Shown here in pieces: positions 52,600 through 61,478 of a stretch of DNA of 64,000 nt. Source of the DNA: Clostridia bacterium. Lineage in GTDB: Bacteria > Bacillota > Clostridia > Oscillospirales > Acutalibacteraceae. The notes beneath the pieces were generated by a model. That model ran no database searches and was not told where the DNA came from. It saw only the letters and a list, made by a program, of their open reading frames with translations. Numbering within the stretch: position 1 is the stretch's first letter; each line of letters begins with the position of its first letter. The stretch lies in assembly GCA_017435385.1 (NCBI GenBank), contig JAFSFB010000005.1, positions 1-64,000 on the forward strand, written 5' to 3'. The position numbers and the translations under genes are program-made.

Positions 52600-54408
52600 A
52601 TGAAGAAATGGAATTTTTATTCAACGAATGAGATCAAGCCGAGGGGCTGGCTCAGAAAGCAGCTTGAAATCCAGGCTCAGGGGCTCAGCGGCAATCTTGA
52701 TAAGATCTGGCCCGATGTCAGGGACAGCGCATGGATAGGCGGAAACAAAGAGGGATGGGAAAGAGTTCCCTATTGGCTTGACGGCTTCATTCCTCTTGCT
52801 TATCTTCTTGACAGCGAAGATATGATCGCAAGGGCGAAGAAATATATCGATGCGATCGTTTCTTTTCAGAAGGCTGACGGCTGGATATGCCCCTGCAGGG
52901 ATGAGGACAGAAAAACCTATGACACATGGGCTGTTCAGCTCATCTCAAAAACGCTGACGGTCTATTATGAGTGCTCGGGCGACGAAAGAATACCCGATGT
53001 CATTTATAATGTTCTGAGAAACTATTATGATATGCTCAAAAGCGGCGGGATCAGCCTTTTTGACTGGGGAAAGGCAAGATGGTTCGAGTGCTTTATTGCT
53101 ATTGATTTTCTCTATGAAAGATGCAAAGAGGACTGGCTTATCGACCTTGCAAAGATTCTGAAAAGTCAGGGGCTTGACTATAACGAGGCGATTCCGCTCT
53201 GGAAAAGACCGCTCAACAAGTGGGATTTCAGAACACACATCGTCAACATTGGTATGATGCTCAAAAGTGAGGCAGTCAGCTGTGACATTCTCGGAGAGGA
53301 ATATTCCGACAACGCCGAAAAGCTCCATTCGATTCTGAAAGAATATAACGGAACTCCCGTCGGACTGTTTACGGGTGATGAGTGCCTTTCGGGGCTCAGC
53401 CCGATTCAGGGAACCGAGCTTTGCTCCGTTGCTGAGCAGATGTATTCCTATGAGCTTCTCTATGCCTTCACGGGCGACAAAAAATGGGCAGAAAGACTTG
53501 AAACGCTTGCGTTCAACGCTCTCCCTGCAACGGTGAGCGACGATATGTGGACCCATCAGTATGACCAGCTCAGCAATCAGATCGCATGCGTCAGATTCCC
53601 CGCAAAACCGATTTTCAGAACCAACGGCGGCGAGTCGCATCTTTTCGGATTGGAGCCGAATTTCGGTTGCTGCACCGCCAACTTCAATCAGGCATGGCCT
53701 AAATTTGCCCTTTCGGCGTTTATGTTCTCGGGAGATACGGTTATCAGTGCAGTTCCCGTTCCGTCAGAGCTTAAAACCGAAAATGAACATATTGTTCTTG
53801 AAACGAACTATCCTTTTGAAAACAGCTTTAAATATACCGTCGAGGTCAGAAATGCGATAACCTTCAAGGTAAGAGTGCCTTCGTTTGCGAAGAATCTGAC
53901 CGTCAACGGAGAAGCCGCTCAGGGTGAAGAACTGTCGTTCGACCTTGTCGCAGGCGAAAAAACAGAGATTTATATTTCTTTTGATGTTGATCCCTGCTTT
54001 GACGAAAGACCGCATGAACTGAAAACAGTCAGATGCGGTTCGCTCGTTTTCTCTGTTCCGATAAAATATGAAACCCGTATGCTCGAATATGAGAAAGACG
54101 GCGTTGAGAGAAAATTCCCGTATTGTGACTATGAGCTGATTCCCGTTTCTGACTGGAACTATGCTTTTAGCCGTGACTCTCTTGAGGTGGTGAGAAACGG
54201 AGTGAGCGAAACGCCGTTTTCATCGAAGAATCCGCCTGTTACTGTCAGAACGGGAGCTAAAAAGATCGGTTGGGGCTTTGAGGACGGATATGATACCGTC
54301 TGCGCCAAGGTTCCCGAATCAAGAGAAGCGGTCAGCGGCGAGGAAGAGCTTCTTCTCTTTCCTTACGGCTGCGCAAAGCTCAGAATGACGGAATTGCCGA
54401 AAATCTGA
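52600..54408 (+). CDS. GH127-type beta-L-arabinofuranosidase (DUF1680)
   Basis: 602 residues of the former DUF1680 family, mostly retaining beta-L-arabinofuranosidases (GH127/GH146) acting on plant glycoproteins or pectin side chains. Marks: NEIKPRGWLRKQLEIQAQG, YWLDGFIPLAYLL, GWICPCRDED, FTGDECLSG, GTELCSVAEQMYSYE (Glu) and FGCCTANFNQAWPKF with the paired Cys of the zinc-thiolate centre whose Cys is the nucleophile. Catalytic domain is an (alpha/alpha)6 barrel, followed by beta-sandwich domains. No signal peptide. Probably works with the neighbouring serine hydrolase on imported oligosaccharides. Confidence 0.9.
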   Translation: MKKWNFYSTNEIKPRGWLRKQLEIQAQGLSGNLDKIWPDVRDSAWIGGNKEGWERVPYWLDGFIPLAYLLDSEDMIARAKKYIDAIVSFQKADGWICPCRDEDRKTYDTWAVQLISKTLTVYYECSGDERIPDVIYNVLRNYYDMLKSGGISLFDWGKARWFECFIAIDFLYERCKEDWLIDLAKILKSQGLDYNEAIPLWKRPLNKWDFRTHIVNIGMMLKSEAVSCDILGEEYSDNAEKLHSILKEYNGTPVGLFTGDECLSGLSPIQGTELCSVAEQMYSYELLYAFTGDKKWAERLETLAFNALPATVSDDMWTHQYDQLSNQIACVRFPAKPIFRTNGGESHLFGLEPNFGCCTANFNQAWPKFALSAFMFSGDTVISAVPVPSELKTENEHIVLETNYPFENSFKYTVEVRNAITFKVRVPSFAKNLTVNGEAAQGEELSFDLVAGEKTEIYISFDVDPCFDERPHELKTVRCGSLVFSVPIKYETRMLEYEKDGVERKFPYCDYELIPVSDWNYAFSRDSLEVVRNGVSETPFSSKNPPVTVRTGAKKIGWGFEDGYDTVCAKVPESREAVSGEEELLLFPYGCAKLRMTELPKI

Positions 54409-54417
54409 TAAAAAGCA

Positions 54418-54452
54418 AAGGCTTGCAAAGGCGTTTTACCTTTGCAAGCCTT
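54418..54452. terminator. Bidirectional terminator between GH127 and DUF2804 genes
   Basis: AAGGCTTGCAAAGG (54418-54431) with its complement (54439-54452); minus strand continues TTTGCTTTTTATC. Confidence 0.85.
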
Positions 54453-54469
54453 ATTGATTTATCAGATTA

Positions 54470-55564
54470 TCACCATCTGTTTTCGACATATTCGCAGAAG
54501 GTGAAGAGGTCCTTGATCTCGATCTTTGTGCCGTCATCGAGGGTGACATCTCCGTTCCACCAGCCGAAGATCTGATGGCAGTTCATTCTGCCGATTTTCA
54601 GGTCGATATCGCTGTGGTTGTCAAATGTCGGCATCATGGTCATATTGAATCTGCCGTCCTCGGAAACGAATTTCCACGGCTCGAGGAATCTGTCCTTGGG
54701 GAATTTCTCAACATCGACCGCTCCGAACTTGTGAACCTTGCCGTCATAGATGAGGCAGGTTTCGGTTGCGTTGCTTTCGTCGCCGATAGCCCATGTGATC
54801 TCAAAGCCGAGAAGATGCTTTTCGCCCTTTTCGTCGGTAACATAAGTTGAACCGTTACCCCAGTACCAGACCATCTTGTGGATTGTGTTGACTCTTCCCC
54901 AGTCGAGGGCGCAGAACGAGTTTTCCTTTGAAAATTCATAAACATAGTCGCCGTATCTGATCGTTCCGCCGCAGGGCATGCAGAACTGTTTTGTGGTCAT
55001 GAAATATTTCGTCTTGTCCTCGGCAAAGGGGAGAACGGTCGTTATGTTTTCAAGCCCCGGCATGATATCCATGCTGACGCTTGCTTCTATCATTTTGCCT
55101 TTGAAGGGCTTCTTTATCCAGAGAGTTCTTTCGGTTTCCATGGTATTGAAATCGAACTCGGTTTTGCCGATCTTATCCTTGAAGCGGTTGGGGATGTCGC
55201 CCTTTGCAGGCGGAACATATCTGTTTGCACCAAGGAAATATTCGTTTGAGTCGACAATTACCTCACCCGTTTTAAGATTTACAAGCCTGACACCGACATA
55301 TCCGCCGATGTTGATGTTTGCAAAGCTGATAAGAAGCTGCATTTCTTCGTTCTGAATGTTATAGAAATCCCATTCCTTGCGGCTCGTCAGACCTGTTTTG
55401 ACACGGTTGCGGTCATATTCGAAAACATTGTGCCTTGCCCAGCCCTTTGCAAGAAGAGTTCCGTCGGGTGCAAGCAGGGGAGTGCTTTCGGTGTATTCGG
55501 TCTGCTTTGATTTTTCCTTCCATTCATTGAAAGGCACATAGGTTCGTTTCAGTTCGTTGCTCAT
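54470..55564 (-). CDS. DUF2804 domain protein
   Basis: 364 residues, mostly beta, with LLAPDGTLLAKGWARHNVFEYDR near the N-terminus and GRVNTIHKMVWYWGNGS and MPTFDNHSDIDL later, the DUF2804 pattern. The family is widespread but without function; its lipocalin-like beta fold suggests a small-molecule or lipid binder (inference). ATG 55564 follows AGAGGG. Lies 21 bases after the NifX-like gene on the same strand, so one operon is likely. Confidence 0.88.
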   Translation of the reverse strand: MSNELKRTYVPFNEWKEKSKQTEYTESTPLLAPDGTLLAKGWARHNVFEYDRNRVKTGLTSRKEWDFYNIQNEEMQLLISFANINIGGYVGVRLVNLKTGEVIVDSNEYFLGANRYVPPAKGDIPNRFKDKIGKTEFDFNTMETERTLWIKKPFKGKMIEASVSMDIMPGLENITTVLPFAEDKTKYFMTTKQFCMPCGGTIRYGDYVYEFSKENSFCALDWGRVNTIHKMVWYWGNGSTYVTDEKGEKHLLGFEITWAIGDESNATETCLIYDGKVHKFGAVDVEKFPKDRFLEPWKFVSEDGRFNMTMMPTFDNHSDIDLKIGRMNCHQIFGWWNGDVTLDDGTKIEIKDLFTFCEYVENRW

Positions 55565-55585
55565 TTTGTTACCCTCTTTCACATT

Positions 55586-55984
55586 TTAGTGGCAGCCGTT
55601 TTCGCCGCAGCCGTGCTCACCGCATTCATGGTCACCGCCGTGGCTGTCATGATGATCGCATTTTGCTTCGGGATCGTAGTTCAGTTTTCCGCCGAGATAA
55701 TCTTCAACCGCTTTGTCGGCATCGCCCTTGACTCCGCCGAAGATTTTGATTCCCGCTCTGCCGAGTGCAAGCTGTGCTCCGCCGCCGATACCGCCGCAAA
55801 TAAGAACAGTAACGCCGATTGCCGAAAGCATGCCCGAGAGAGCGCTGTGACCGCTTGTTCCCGTGCCGATAATATCGGTACGGACAATCTGATTTTTTTC
55901 GTTTATTTCATAGATTTTGAATTCGGCGGTGTGACCGAAATGCTGAAAAATTTCTCCGTTGTCATATGTAACTGCTATTCTCAT
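55586..55984 (-). CDS. NifX/NafY-type (dinitrogenase FeMo-cofactor biosynthesis) protein with His/Cys-rich tail
   Basis: 132 residues: the ribonuclease H-like NifX/NifB-C fold (MRIAVTYDNGEIFQHFGHT, LICGGIGGGAQLALGRAGI) to about residue 105, followed by a tail KCDHHDSHGGDHECGEHG plus further Cys and His that could bind several metal ions. No nif genes are present and many anaerobes carry such proteins outside nitrogen fixation, so a metal carrier or storage role is more likely. AAAAGGAG precedes ATG 55984; an upstream extension has no ribosome binding site. Confidence 0.88.
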   Translation of the reverse strand: MRIAVTYDNGEIFQHFGHTAEFKIYEINEKNQIVRTDIIGTGTSGHSALSGMLSAIGVTVLICGGIGGGAQLALGRAGIKIFGGVKGDADKAVEDYLGGKLNYDPEAKCDHHDSHGGDHECGEHGCGENGCH

Positions 55985-56101
55985 TGTTATGCTCCTTTTT
56001 GTTTCTGAAAATATTATATCATATCCGATATTTATTTCAAGACAAAAACTGTCATAGGTGTGCAATATATGCCGATTTTTTCCATTTTATCAAAATAAGG
56101 G

Positions 56102-56130
56102 TTGTTTTTATGGGAATTATGTTATATAAT
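56102..56130 (+). promoter_or_regulatory. Promoter for the glycerophosphodiesterase gene
   Basis: TTGTTT (56102-56107), 17-base spacer, TATAAT (56125-56130). Confidence 0.6.
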
Positions 56131-56177
56131 GTGACCTCAAGTGCATTTTGCACAGCAATAAAACGGAGGACAGAAAA

Positions 56178-57251
56178 ATGGCAAAAACAGCAGAAAGAGA
56201 AAGAATGCCCGTTGAAGCAGGCGTTCAGAAAAAAGGAAAAAGAAAGGTGCTCAGAGCGATCATAGCGGCGGTTTCTGCCGTTCTCGTTTTGTTCCTGGCG
56301 GCGGTAATGTTTTTCGGCATGCCCGATATGCCCTGGGATAAGATCGAAAAGTATGAAGGCTCAACCAACTCTTACATAAGAGATTATCTCGAGATGGATA
56401 TTTCGGCTCACCGCTCGGGAGCGGGCGTAGCACCGGAAAACACCATGATGGCATTCCGCCGGGTTCTCGAGAATAACGAAAAATACGGAGTTGACACCTA
56501 TGAGTTCGATGTCAACATAACCGCAGACGGAGAGCTTGTTATCCTTCACAATCTCACCTATGACAAGACCTCGGATGCTGTTGAATATTTCGGCAGAGAG
56601 AATGTTGCCGCTTCCGAGATCACTCTTGCGGAAGCAAAAAACCTCAACATGGGCGAAAACTTTGAGCTTAACGGCGAATATCCCTACAGAGGTCTGAGAG
56701 GCGACGATATTCCCGATGACCTCAGGGTTGTGACCTGTGATGAGGTTATTGATTATATTGAAGCAAACAGCAACGGAAAGAAATTTAACTATATCATTGA
56801 AATCAAGAGCATCGACGAGAACGGCAAAAGAGCGGCTGACAAGCTCTATTCTATTATAACCGAGAGAAATCTTAAAGACAGAGTTATCTGGGCAACCTCG
56901 GAAATCCCCGTTTCCGAATATATGGCGGAAACCTATCCCGATATGCCACGCTCGGCGAATCCGGATGAGGTCATCGAGTTCTTCCTTTGCAGCAAGTTCG
57001 GCGTTGACCTCACGGAGCGTGATGTTTCTTACATGGCTCTCCATATTCCTTATGGTGAAAAATCGGGCTATGCTTTCGTTAATCTCGGAACAAAAAGACT
57101 GATAAACTATGCTCACAAGTATAACATCGCCGTTCAGTATTGGACAATAAACAGCGAAAAGGATGTCAGAAAGCTTGCCGAAAACGGAGCAGACTGCGTA
57201 ATGACGGATTATCCCGATATGGCACATGAGGTCGTAAACTCAATGAAATAA
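56178..57251 (+). CDS. Membrane-anchored glycerophosphodiester phosphodiesterase
   Basis: 357 residues. N-terminal anchor (about 27-50, AIIAAVSAVLVLFLAAVMFFG), then a GDPD TIM-barrel outside the cell: SAHRSGAGVAPENTMMAF (catalytic His), EFDVNITADGELVILHN, IIEIK and C-terminal VQYWTINSEKDVRKLAENGAD plus MTDYP. Cleaves glycerophosphodiesters to glycerol 3-phosphate and an alcohol, releasing phosphate or head groups from lipids or teichoic acids. GGAGG precedes ATG 56178; an earlier in-frame ATG is unlikely. Confidence 0.92.
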   Translation: MAKTAERERMPVEAGVQKKGKRKVLRAIIAAVSAVLVLFLAAVMFFGMPDMPWDKIEKYEGSTNSYIRDYLEMDISAHRSGAGVAPENTMMAFRRVLENNEKYGVDTYEFDVNITADGELVILHNLTYDKTSDAVEYFGRENVAASEITLAEAKNLNMGENFELNGEYPYRGLRGDDIPDDLRVVTCDEVIDYIEANSNGKKFNYIIEIKSIDENGKRAADKLYSIITERNLKDRVIWATSEIPVSEYMAETYPDMPRSANPDEVIEFFLCSKFGVDLTERDVSYMALHIPYGEKSGYAFVNLGTKRLINYAHKYNIAVQYWTINSEKDVRKLAENGADCVMTDYPDMAHEVVNSMK

Positions 57252-57256
57252 AATCA

Positions 57257-57292
57257 AGACGGTCTGTGCAGCAACACAGACCGTCTTTTTAT
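57257..57292. terminator. Bidirectional terminator between GDPD and tspO genes
   Basis: 13-bp stem AAGACGGTCTGTG (57257-57269) with CACAGACCGTCTT (57276-57288), then TTTAT; the A-rich 5' flank can serve the minus strand. Confidence 0.85.
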
Positions 57293-57765
57293 CTGTTGAG
57301 AAGATAAATTGCAAGATTGAGATATCCCGCAAAGGTAACCCAGAGAAGATAGGGTATCTGAAGATATGCCGCAAGAGGGCTGATTCTTTTGAAAAGAACG
57401 ATCATCGTTATTATAACGGCAATCAGCAGAATGAGCCAGATGAAGGCAAAAAGGTATGCCCTCATGTTGAAGAATATCAGACTCCAGATGAAGTTGACTG
57501 CGAGATTGACGGCGTAAACGATGAGTGCGGTGCGTACTCCGTCATGCTTTGTGTCCTTGAATTTATAGACCAGTGCGGCGCTGATTCCCATCAGAGTGAA
57601 GAGAATCGTCCAGACGATCGGGAAAAGGATCGACGGCGGAGAAAGCGGCGGCTGTTCGACCTGAGAATAGATCTCCATGCTTTTGCTCGTTACGGCGGCT
57701 GAGAGTCCGCCGACGCCGAGAGCGATAACAACGGATACAATATAGGGTTTGATTTTTTTTAGCAT
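57289..57765 (-). CDS. tspO: TspO/MBR-family membrane protein
   Basis: 158 residues, five membrane helices, with the conserved PPLSPPSILFPIVWTILFTLMG and VNFIWSLIFFNM. Family members bind porphyrins and tryptophan-rich sensory ligands; role in anaerobes is unclear. ATG 57765 is used; the GTG at 57774 lies in its ribosome binding site. Confidence 0.93.
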   Translation of the reverse strand: MLKKIKPYIVSVVIALGVGGLSAAVTSKSMEIYSQVEQPPLSPPSILFPIVWTILFTLMGISAALVYKFKDTKHDGVRTALIVYAVNLAVNFIWSLIFFNMRAYLFAFIWLILLIAVIITMIVLFKRISPLAAYLQIPYLLWVTFAGYLNLAIYLLNR

Positions 57766-57916
57766 TTTTGTCACCTCGGGTTTATTTTATGCCCTTTACG
57801 GAGAAAAAATTCCGCAATTGACTTTACATTATTATATTAAAGACTTGATCTCTTGGACTAATAACCAAAAAACAAGCCTCAAAAATGTGCAATATTAATG
57901 AAAAATATTTATGCGG

Positions 57917-57945
57917 TTGAAAAGTTGTTCATACTGTGTTAAAAT
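57917..57945 (+). promoter_or_regulatory. Promoter for the GPH symporter
   Basis: TTGAAA (57917-57922), 17-base spacer, TAAAAT (57940-57945). Confidence 0.65.
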
Positions 57946-57980
57946 TAACTGAATTATTAACAATGATAAGGAGAGATGAC

Positions 57981-59540
57981 ATGGCAACGGAATCAAATGC
58001 AGCCGTTAAGGTTGATGCTCCGCCCAAAAGCGCTGTTCCCAGAGACCGACGTTATGTAGGTGCAAAGGAAACATTCGCTTATGTTCTTGATGATATCGCT
58101 CAAAGCTTTAATATCGGTAAATATGACGATGTTTTCAGAACGAATATCCTCAAAATTGACCTCAGGCTTCAATCGCTCACTAACGGTATTATCGGCGTAT
58201 GGGATATTATCAATGACCTTTTCCTTGCCGCTATCGTTGACAGAACGAGAACTCGTTGGGGCAAGTTCAAGCCCTGGCTTGTTGTTTACGCAATTCCCGG
58301 TGTTCTTATTTCGCTTATTTACTGGTCACTGCCGCTGTTCTACGGAACGGCAGGTGTCGGCTCCGCAATGTCAAGGTTTGTGCCGTATCTTTTCCTTCAG
58401 ATATTCAACAACCTTGCAGGCTCACTCATTACGATCGTCAGAACCGGTATGACGGCGACCATCACACCAAACATTGTTGACAGAACCCGTCTTATCTCGG
58501 CGGCGAACCTGCTTTCGGGCTTTGTTGAAAAAGCTCCCGAAATTCTTATGGGCGTTCTGATCGACTTCTATATCAACAGCTCCAAGAACAAGGCTCTGAT
58601 GATTGCCGATCCGATCAAATATCAGCTCGGCTACAACAAGATGTTTGTTCTCGGCGGTGTCATCACCGCAGTTGTTTCCGGTCTGTTTGCTCTGGTTTAT
58701 GCTTTCGTTGCAAGAGAAAGAGTTATGCAGACGGTTGACCGTCCCGCCATCACAAGCGGTATCAAGTCGGTTATTACCAACAAACCGCTGCTTCTCATCA
58801 CTCTTTCGGAAATTCTCGGTTCGTTCAGCATTGGCTCGGGTACAAACCTTTATTACATTGAGGTTCTTAACCTTGCATCAATGTCAACGATCGTCGGTAT
58901 CCCCGGTGCAGTCGTTTCACCCATTTCATATTCATATGTTCCCTGGGCACGCTCCAAGTTCTCAACCAAGGCACTTTGGATTGCGAGCTCGCATGTTGAC
59001 AGCGTACTGATGCTCGGCGTATTTGCCGCCGGTGAATTGATAAACACCAAGGCAAAGAAGGGCTATGAGAACATAGCGGTTATGATTCCGGCATTTATGC
59101 TTCGTGAAACCATCTGGATGTTCTTCTGGGGTCTCAGAAGCGTTATCCCCGCAGAAATGAGAAACGAAGCCATCGACTACGGCGAATGGAAGAACGGCTT
59201 CAGAGCAGAGGGTATGACAGGTGTTGCCAAGGATGTTGTTACCAAGGTTGTTAATACTGTAAAGAACACATTCCAGCCTCTTCTGCTCAATTGGTTCGGT
59301 TATAATGTCCATGCAACACACGGCGCACAGACACCCAGAGCACGCCATGCTCTTTTCTGGATGTGCACATTCCTTCCCGTTGTTACAGGTATCCTCAGCA
59401 TCATTCCCAAGTTTTTCTATGACCTCAGCGGTGAAAAGAGAGACAGAATGTATGCAGAGCTTCGTGAAAGAAGAAAAGCCATGCAGCATCAGGTCAACGA
59501 ATTCAATGACAGCATTGATGTCAACGCCAATAATGCATAA
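57981..59540 (+). CDS. Glycoside-pentoside-hexuronide:cation symporter (MelB-like, MFS)
   Basis: Imports a sugar or oligosaccharide with Na+ or H+. 519 residues, about twelve helices, with the GPH pattern DIINDLFLAAIVDRTRTRWGKF(KPW) in cytoplasmic loop 2-3, where D and R residues sit at the cation site, and DYGEWKNGFRAEGM toward the C-terminus. A 35-residue charged N-terminus and a long C-terminal cytoplasmic tail are present. GGAGAG precedes ATG 57981. Could carry arabino-oligosaccharides for the cytoplasmic GH51 and GH127 enzymes; that link is inference. Confidence 0.88.
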   Translation: MATESNAAVKVDAPPKSAVPRDRRYVGAKETFAYVLDDIAQSFNIGKYDDVFRTNILKIDLRLQSLTNGIIGVWDIINDLFLAAIVDRTRTRWGKFKPWLVVYAIPGVLISLIYWSLPLFYGTAGVGSAMSRFVPYLFLQIFNNLAGSLITIVRTGMTATITPNIVDRTRLISAANLLSGFVEKAPEILMGVLIDFYINSSKNKALMIADPIKYQLGYNKMFVLGGVITAVVSGLFALVYAFVARERVMQTVDRPAITSGIKSVITNKPLLLITLSEILGSFSIGSGTNLYYIEVLNLASMSTIVGIPGAVVSPISYSYVPWARSKFSTKALWIASSHVDSVLMLGVFAAGELINTKAKKGYENIAVMIPAFMLRETIWMFFWGLRSVIPAEMRNEAIDYGEWKNGFRAEGMTGVAKDVVTKVVNTVKNTFQPLLLNWFGYNVHATHGAQTPRARHALFWMCTFLPVVTGILSIIPKFFYDLSGEKRDRMYAELRERRKAMQHQVNEFNDSIDVNANNA

Positions 59541-59547
59541 GAAAACC

Positions 59548-59575
59548 AAAGCCCCGACTTGTGTCGGGGCTTTTT
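59548..59575 (+). terminator. Terminator after the GPH symporter
   Basis: AAAGCCCCGAC (59548-59558), loop TTGT, GTCGGGGCTTT (59563-59573), T-run. Confidence 0.9.
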
Positions 59576-59595
59576 GATACGGAACGGTTAGATTT

Positions 59596-60150
59596 ATGGA
59601 AAGAATTACAGAAAAACTGAAAGAGTTATCGTCCTCAAAAAAGCTTGTTCTCGTTGCTGTTGACGGTCCGTGCGCATCGGGAAAAACAACTCTTGCCCAA
59701 AGGCTTGCAGTGCAGACGGGAGCACAGGTGATTCATGCGGACGATTTTTTTCTTCCGTTTGAAATGAAAACGCCCGAAAGACTCGCTCAGGCGGGCGGAA
59801 ATATCCATTATGAGAGGTTTTTCAAAGAGGTCACAAACGGAATCGGATCGGGTAAGCCGTTTGAATACGGGATTTACAGCTGTGCCGAGGGAAGGATAAC
59901 CGAAAAAAAGACGGTTGTTCCCGAGGGGTTAATAATTGTTGAAGGCTCGTATTCCATGCACCCCGAAATGAAGATCGATTGGGACTTGCGGATTTTTGTT
60001 GAGGCGGAGTATGACATCAGGCTCGGAAGAATCCTCAGGAGAAACGGGGAAGAGAAGCTGAAGATTTTCAAAGAAAAATGGATTCCGATGGAAAATTCGT
60101 ATTTTGAGTTTTTCAAAATCAGAGATAAGTGCGATTTCATTGTAAAATAA
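59596..60150 (+). CDS. P-loop nucleoside/uridine kinase-like protein
   Basis: 184 residues: Walker A GPCASGKTTLAQRL, HADDFFLPFEMKTPERL, and VEGSYSMHPEM near the lid. This is the uridine-kinase/CMP-kinase-like branch of P-loop kinases common in Clostridia; substrate not determined. 20 bases after the symporter terminator. Confidence 0.85.
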   Translation: MERITEKLKELSSSKKLVLVAVDGPCASGKTTLAQRLAVQTGAQVIHADDFFLPFEMKTPERLAQAGGNIHYERFFKEVTNGIGSGKPFEYGIYSCAEGRITEKKTVVPEGLIIVEGSYSMHPEMKIDWDLRIFVEAEYDIRLGRILRRNGEEKLKIFKEKWIPMENSYFEFFKIRDKCDFIVK

Positions 60151-60153
60151 AAG

Positions 60154-60183
60154 AACCGCCGCTCATGTGAGCAGCGGTTTTTG
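60154..60183. terminator. Bidirectional terminator between kinase genes
   Basis: AACCGCCGCTCA (60154-60165) with TGAGCAGCGGTT (60168-60179), one mismatch, then TTTGCTTTTTT on plus and TTCTTTTATTTT on minus. Confidence 0.75.
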
Positions 60184-60189
60184 CTTTTT

Positions 60190-60753
60190 TTAGTCGAGCT
60201 TTGCTTTGAGATAGTTGTCATAGAAGTCCTTGACACCTGCATAGAAATCGTCAACGGTGCCGTCGTTCTTCATGATGTAATCAGCCATTTTTTCGCTTTC
60301 GCTTGTATGGAAGATCTCTTCCTCATGAAGGTCGTTTTCACGGAGCTTCTCGATGCTCTTGCCGTCTCTTTCGGAGCCTCTTGCGAGCATTCTCTGATAA
60401 CGGACCTCGTCATCGCTGATAACAACATCAACAAGAACGAATTTGTCGCCGAAAGCCTTTTTGAAAACTTCGATGTCTGAGGGAGGACGGATGCCCGAAA
60501 CGAGGAAGTTGGGGCTGTCCGATTCCTTGATCTTCTTAACGATCATTTCGGGGAAGAAGGTCTGACCGTTTTCGGACATATACTTCTTCGATGTTGCGTG
60601 AAGGTTATCTCTTGTGAGCTCAAGGCCGTCTTTTGCGGCAAGCTCTCTGACAACGTCGCCGATTGAAATCATGGGGAAACCGTAAGTTTTTGCAACATAT
60701 TCAAGGAAGAAATCCTTGCCTGTGCCGTTTTTGCCAACAGCAGCTAAAACCAT
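60190..60753 (-). CDS. AAA/dephospho-CoA kinase-like nucleotide kinase (UPF0200-like)
   Basis: 187 residues: P-loop GKNGTGKDFFLEYV, MISIGDVVRELAAKDG, and FLVSGIRPPSDIEVFKKAF with ARGSERDGKS and lid HTSESEKMADYIMKNDGT. This resembles the archaeal/Clostridial UPF0200 dephospho-CoA-kinase-like family, whose substrate is not settled. GGAGGT precedes the ATG. Confidence 0.8.
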   Translation of the reverse strand: MVLAAVGKNGTGKDFFLEYVAKTYGFPMISIGDVVRELAAKDGLELTRDNLHATSKKYMSENGQTFFPEMIVKKIKESDSPNFLVSGIRPPSDIEVFKKAFGDKFVLVDVVISDDEVRYQRMLARGSERDGKSIEKLRENDLHEEEIFHTSESEKMADYIMKNDGTVDDFYAGVKDFYDNYLKAKLD

Positions 60754-60823
60754 AATAATTACCTCCGATAATATAATATTTGCATTTAGATTTTACAATA
60801 TTAATACTCTTTTGTCAACGGAT

Positions 60824-61468
60824 TTATTTTGTCGCTTTGAGGACATCCTCGAGAGTTCCGAGAACAAGCAGATGATCGCCTTTTTCAAAACGCTGTTCGC
60901 CCGAAATCACGGGGCGGACTTTATCGTTTCTCTTTGTGGCGAGAACGGAAAGATTATATTCGACTCTGAAATTGAGCTCTTTGACGGTTTTTCCGAGCCA
61001 TCTGTCTGCGGGCTCGATTTCATAGATGGAATAGTTCCCGTCGAGGGCAATATAATCGAAAATGTGCTCGCTGCTTTCTCTGACTGCGTAGCGCTCAGCC
61101 ATATTCTTATCAGGATAGATAACGGCATCCGCACCGTTTCTGAGAAGGAATTTTTCCTGAATATCTCTGTCCGCCTTTGCAATAACTCTCTTCGCACCGC
61201 AGTCTTTGAGAAGGCTTGTGATTTCGAGGCTGTTCTGGAAGTTTTCTCCCATGCAGACGAAGCAGGTGTCAAACGAGGGGATGTCGAAGGTTCTGAGAAC
61301 ATCGATGTTGGTGCAGTCGCCGATCTTTGCGCTGTCGGCAAGTCCCATAAACTCCTCGACGAGCTCCTCGTTTTTGTCAACGATCATGAGCTCGCATTCA
61401 GCCTTTGAAAGGCTTTTGCAGAGATGCTGTCCGAAGTGACCAAGACCTATAACGAGAAATGATTTCAT
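60824..61468 (-). CDS. ktrA: KtrA/TrkA-type potassium uptake regulatory subunit (RCK)
   Basis: 214 residues: RCK_N nucleotide fold with VIGLGHFGQHLCKSL and binding-site acidic D34-type residue (MIVDKN), then RCK_C (about 135-214). Binds ATP/ADP and gates the membrane subunit. 10 bases after ktrB, in one operon. ATG 61468 is used because GGAGA lies 7 bases before it; a TTG two codons earlier is possible. Confidence 0.93.
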   Translation of the reverse strand: MKSFLVIGLGHFGQHLCKSLSKAECELMIVDKNEELVEEFMGLADSAKIGDCTNIDVLRTFDIPSFDTCFVCMGENFQNSLEITSLLKDCGAKRVIAKADRDIQEKFLLRNGADAVIYPDKNMAERYAVRESSEHIFDYIALDGNYSIYEIEPADRWLGKTVKELNFRVEYNLSVLATKRNDKVRPVISGEQRFEKGDHLLVLGTLEDVLKATK

Positions 61469-61478
61469 ATTCAATCTC

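Noticed and set aside
55586..55984. Nitrogen-fixation locus
   Set aside because: A NifX-like and a NifU-like protein are present, but no nifHDK or nifB gene; such homologs are widespread in non-fixing anaerobes.
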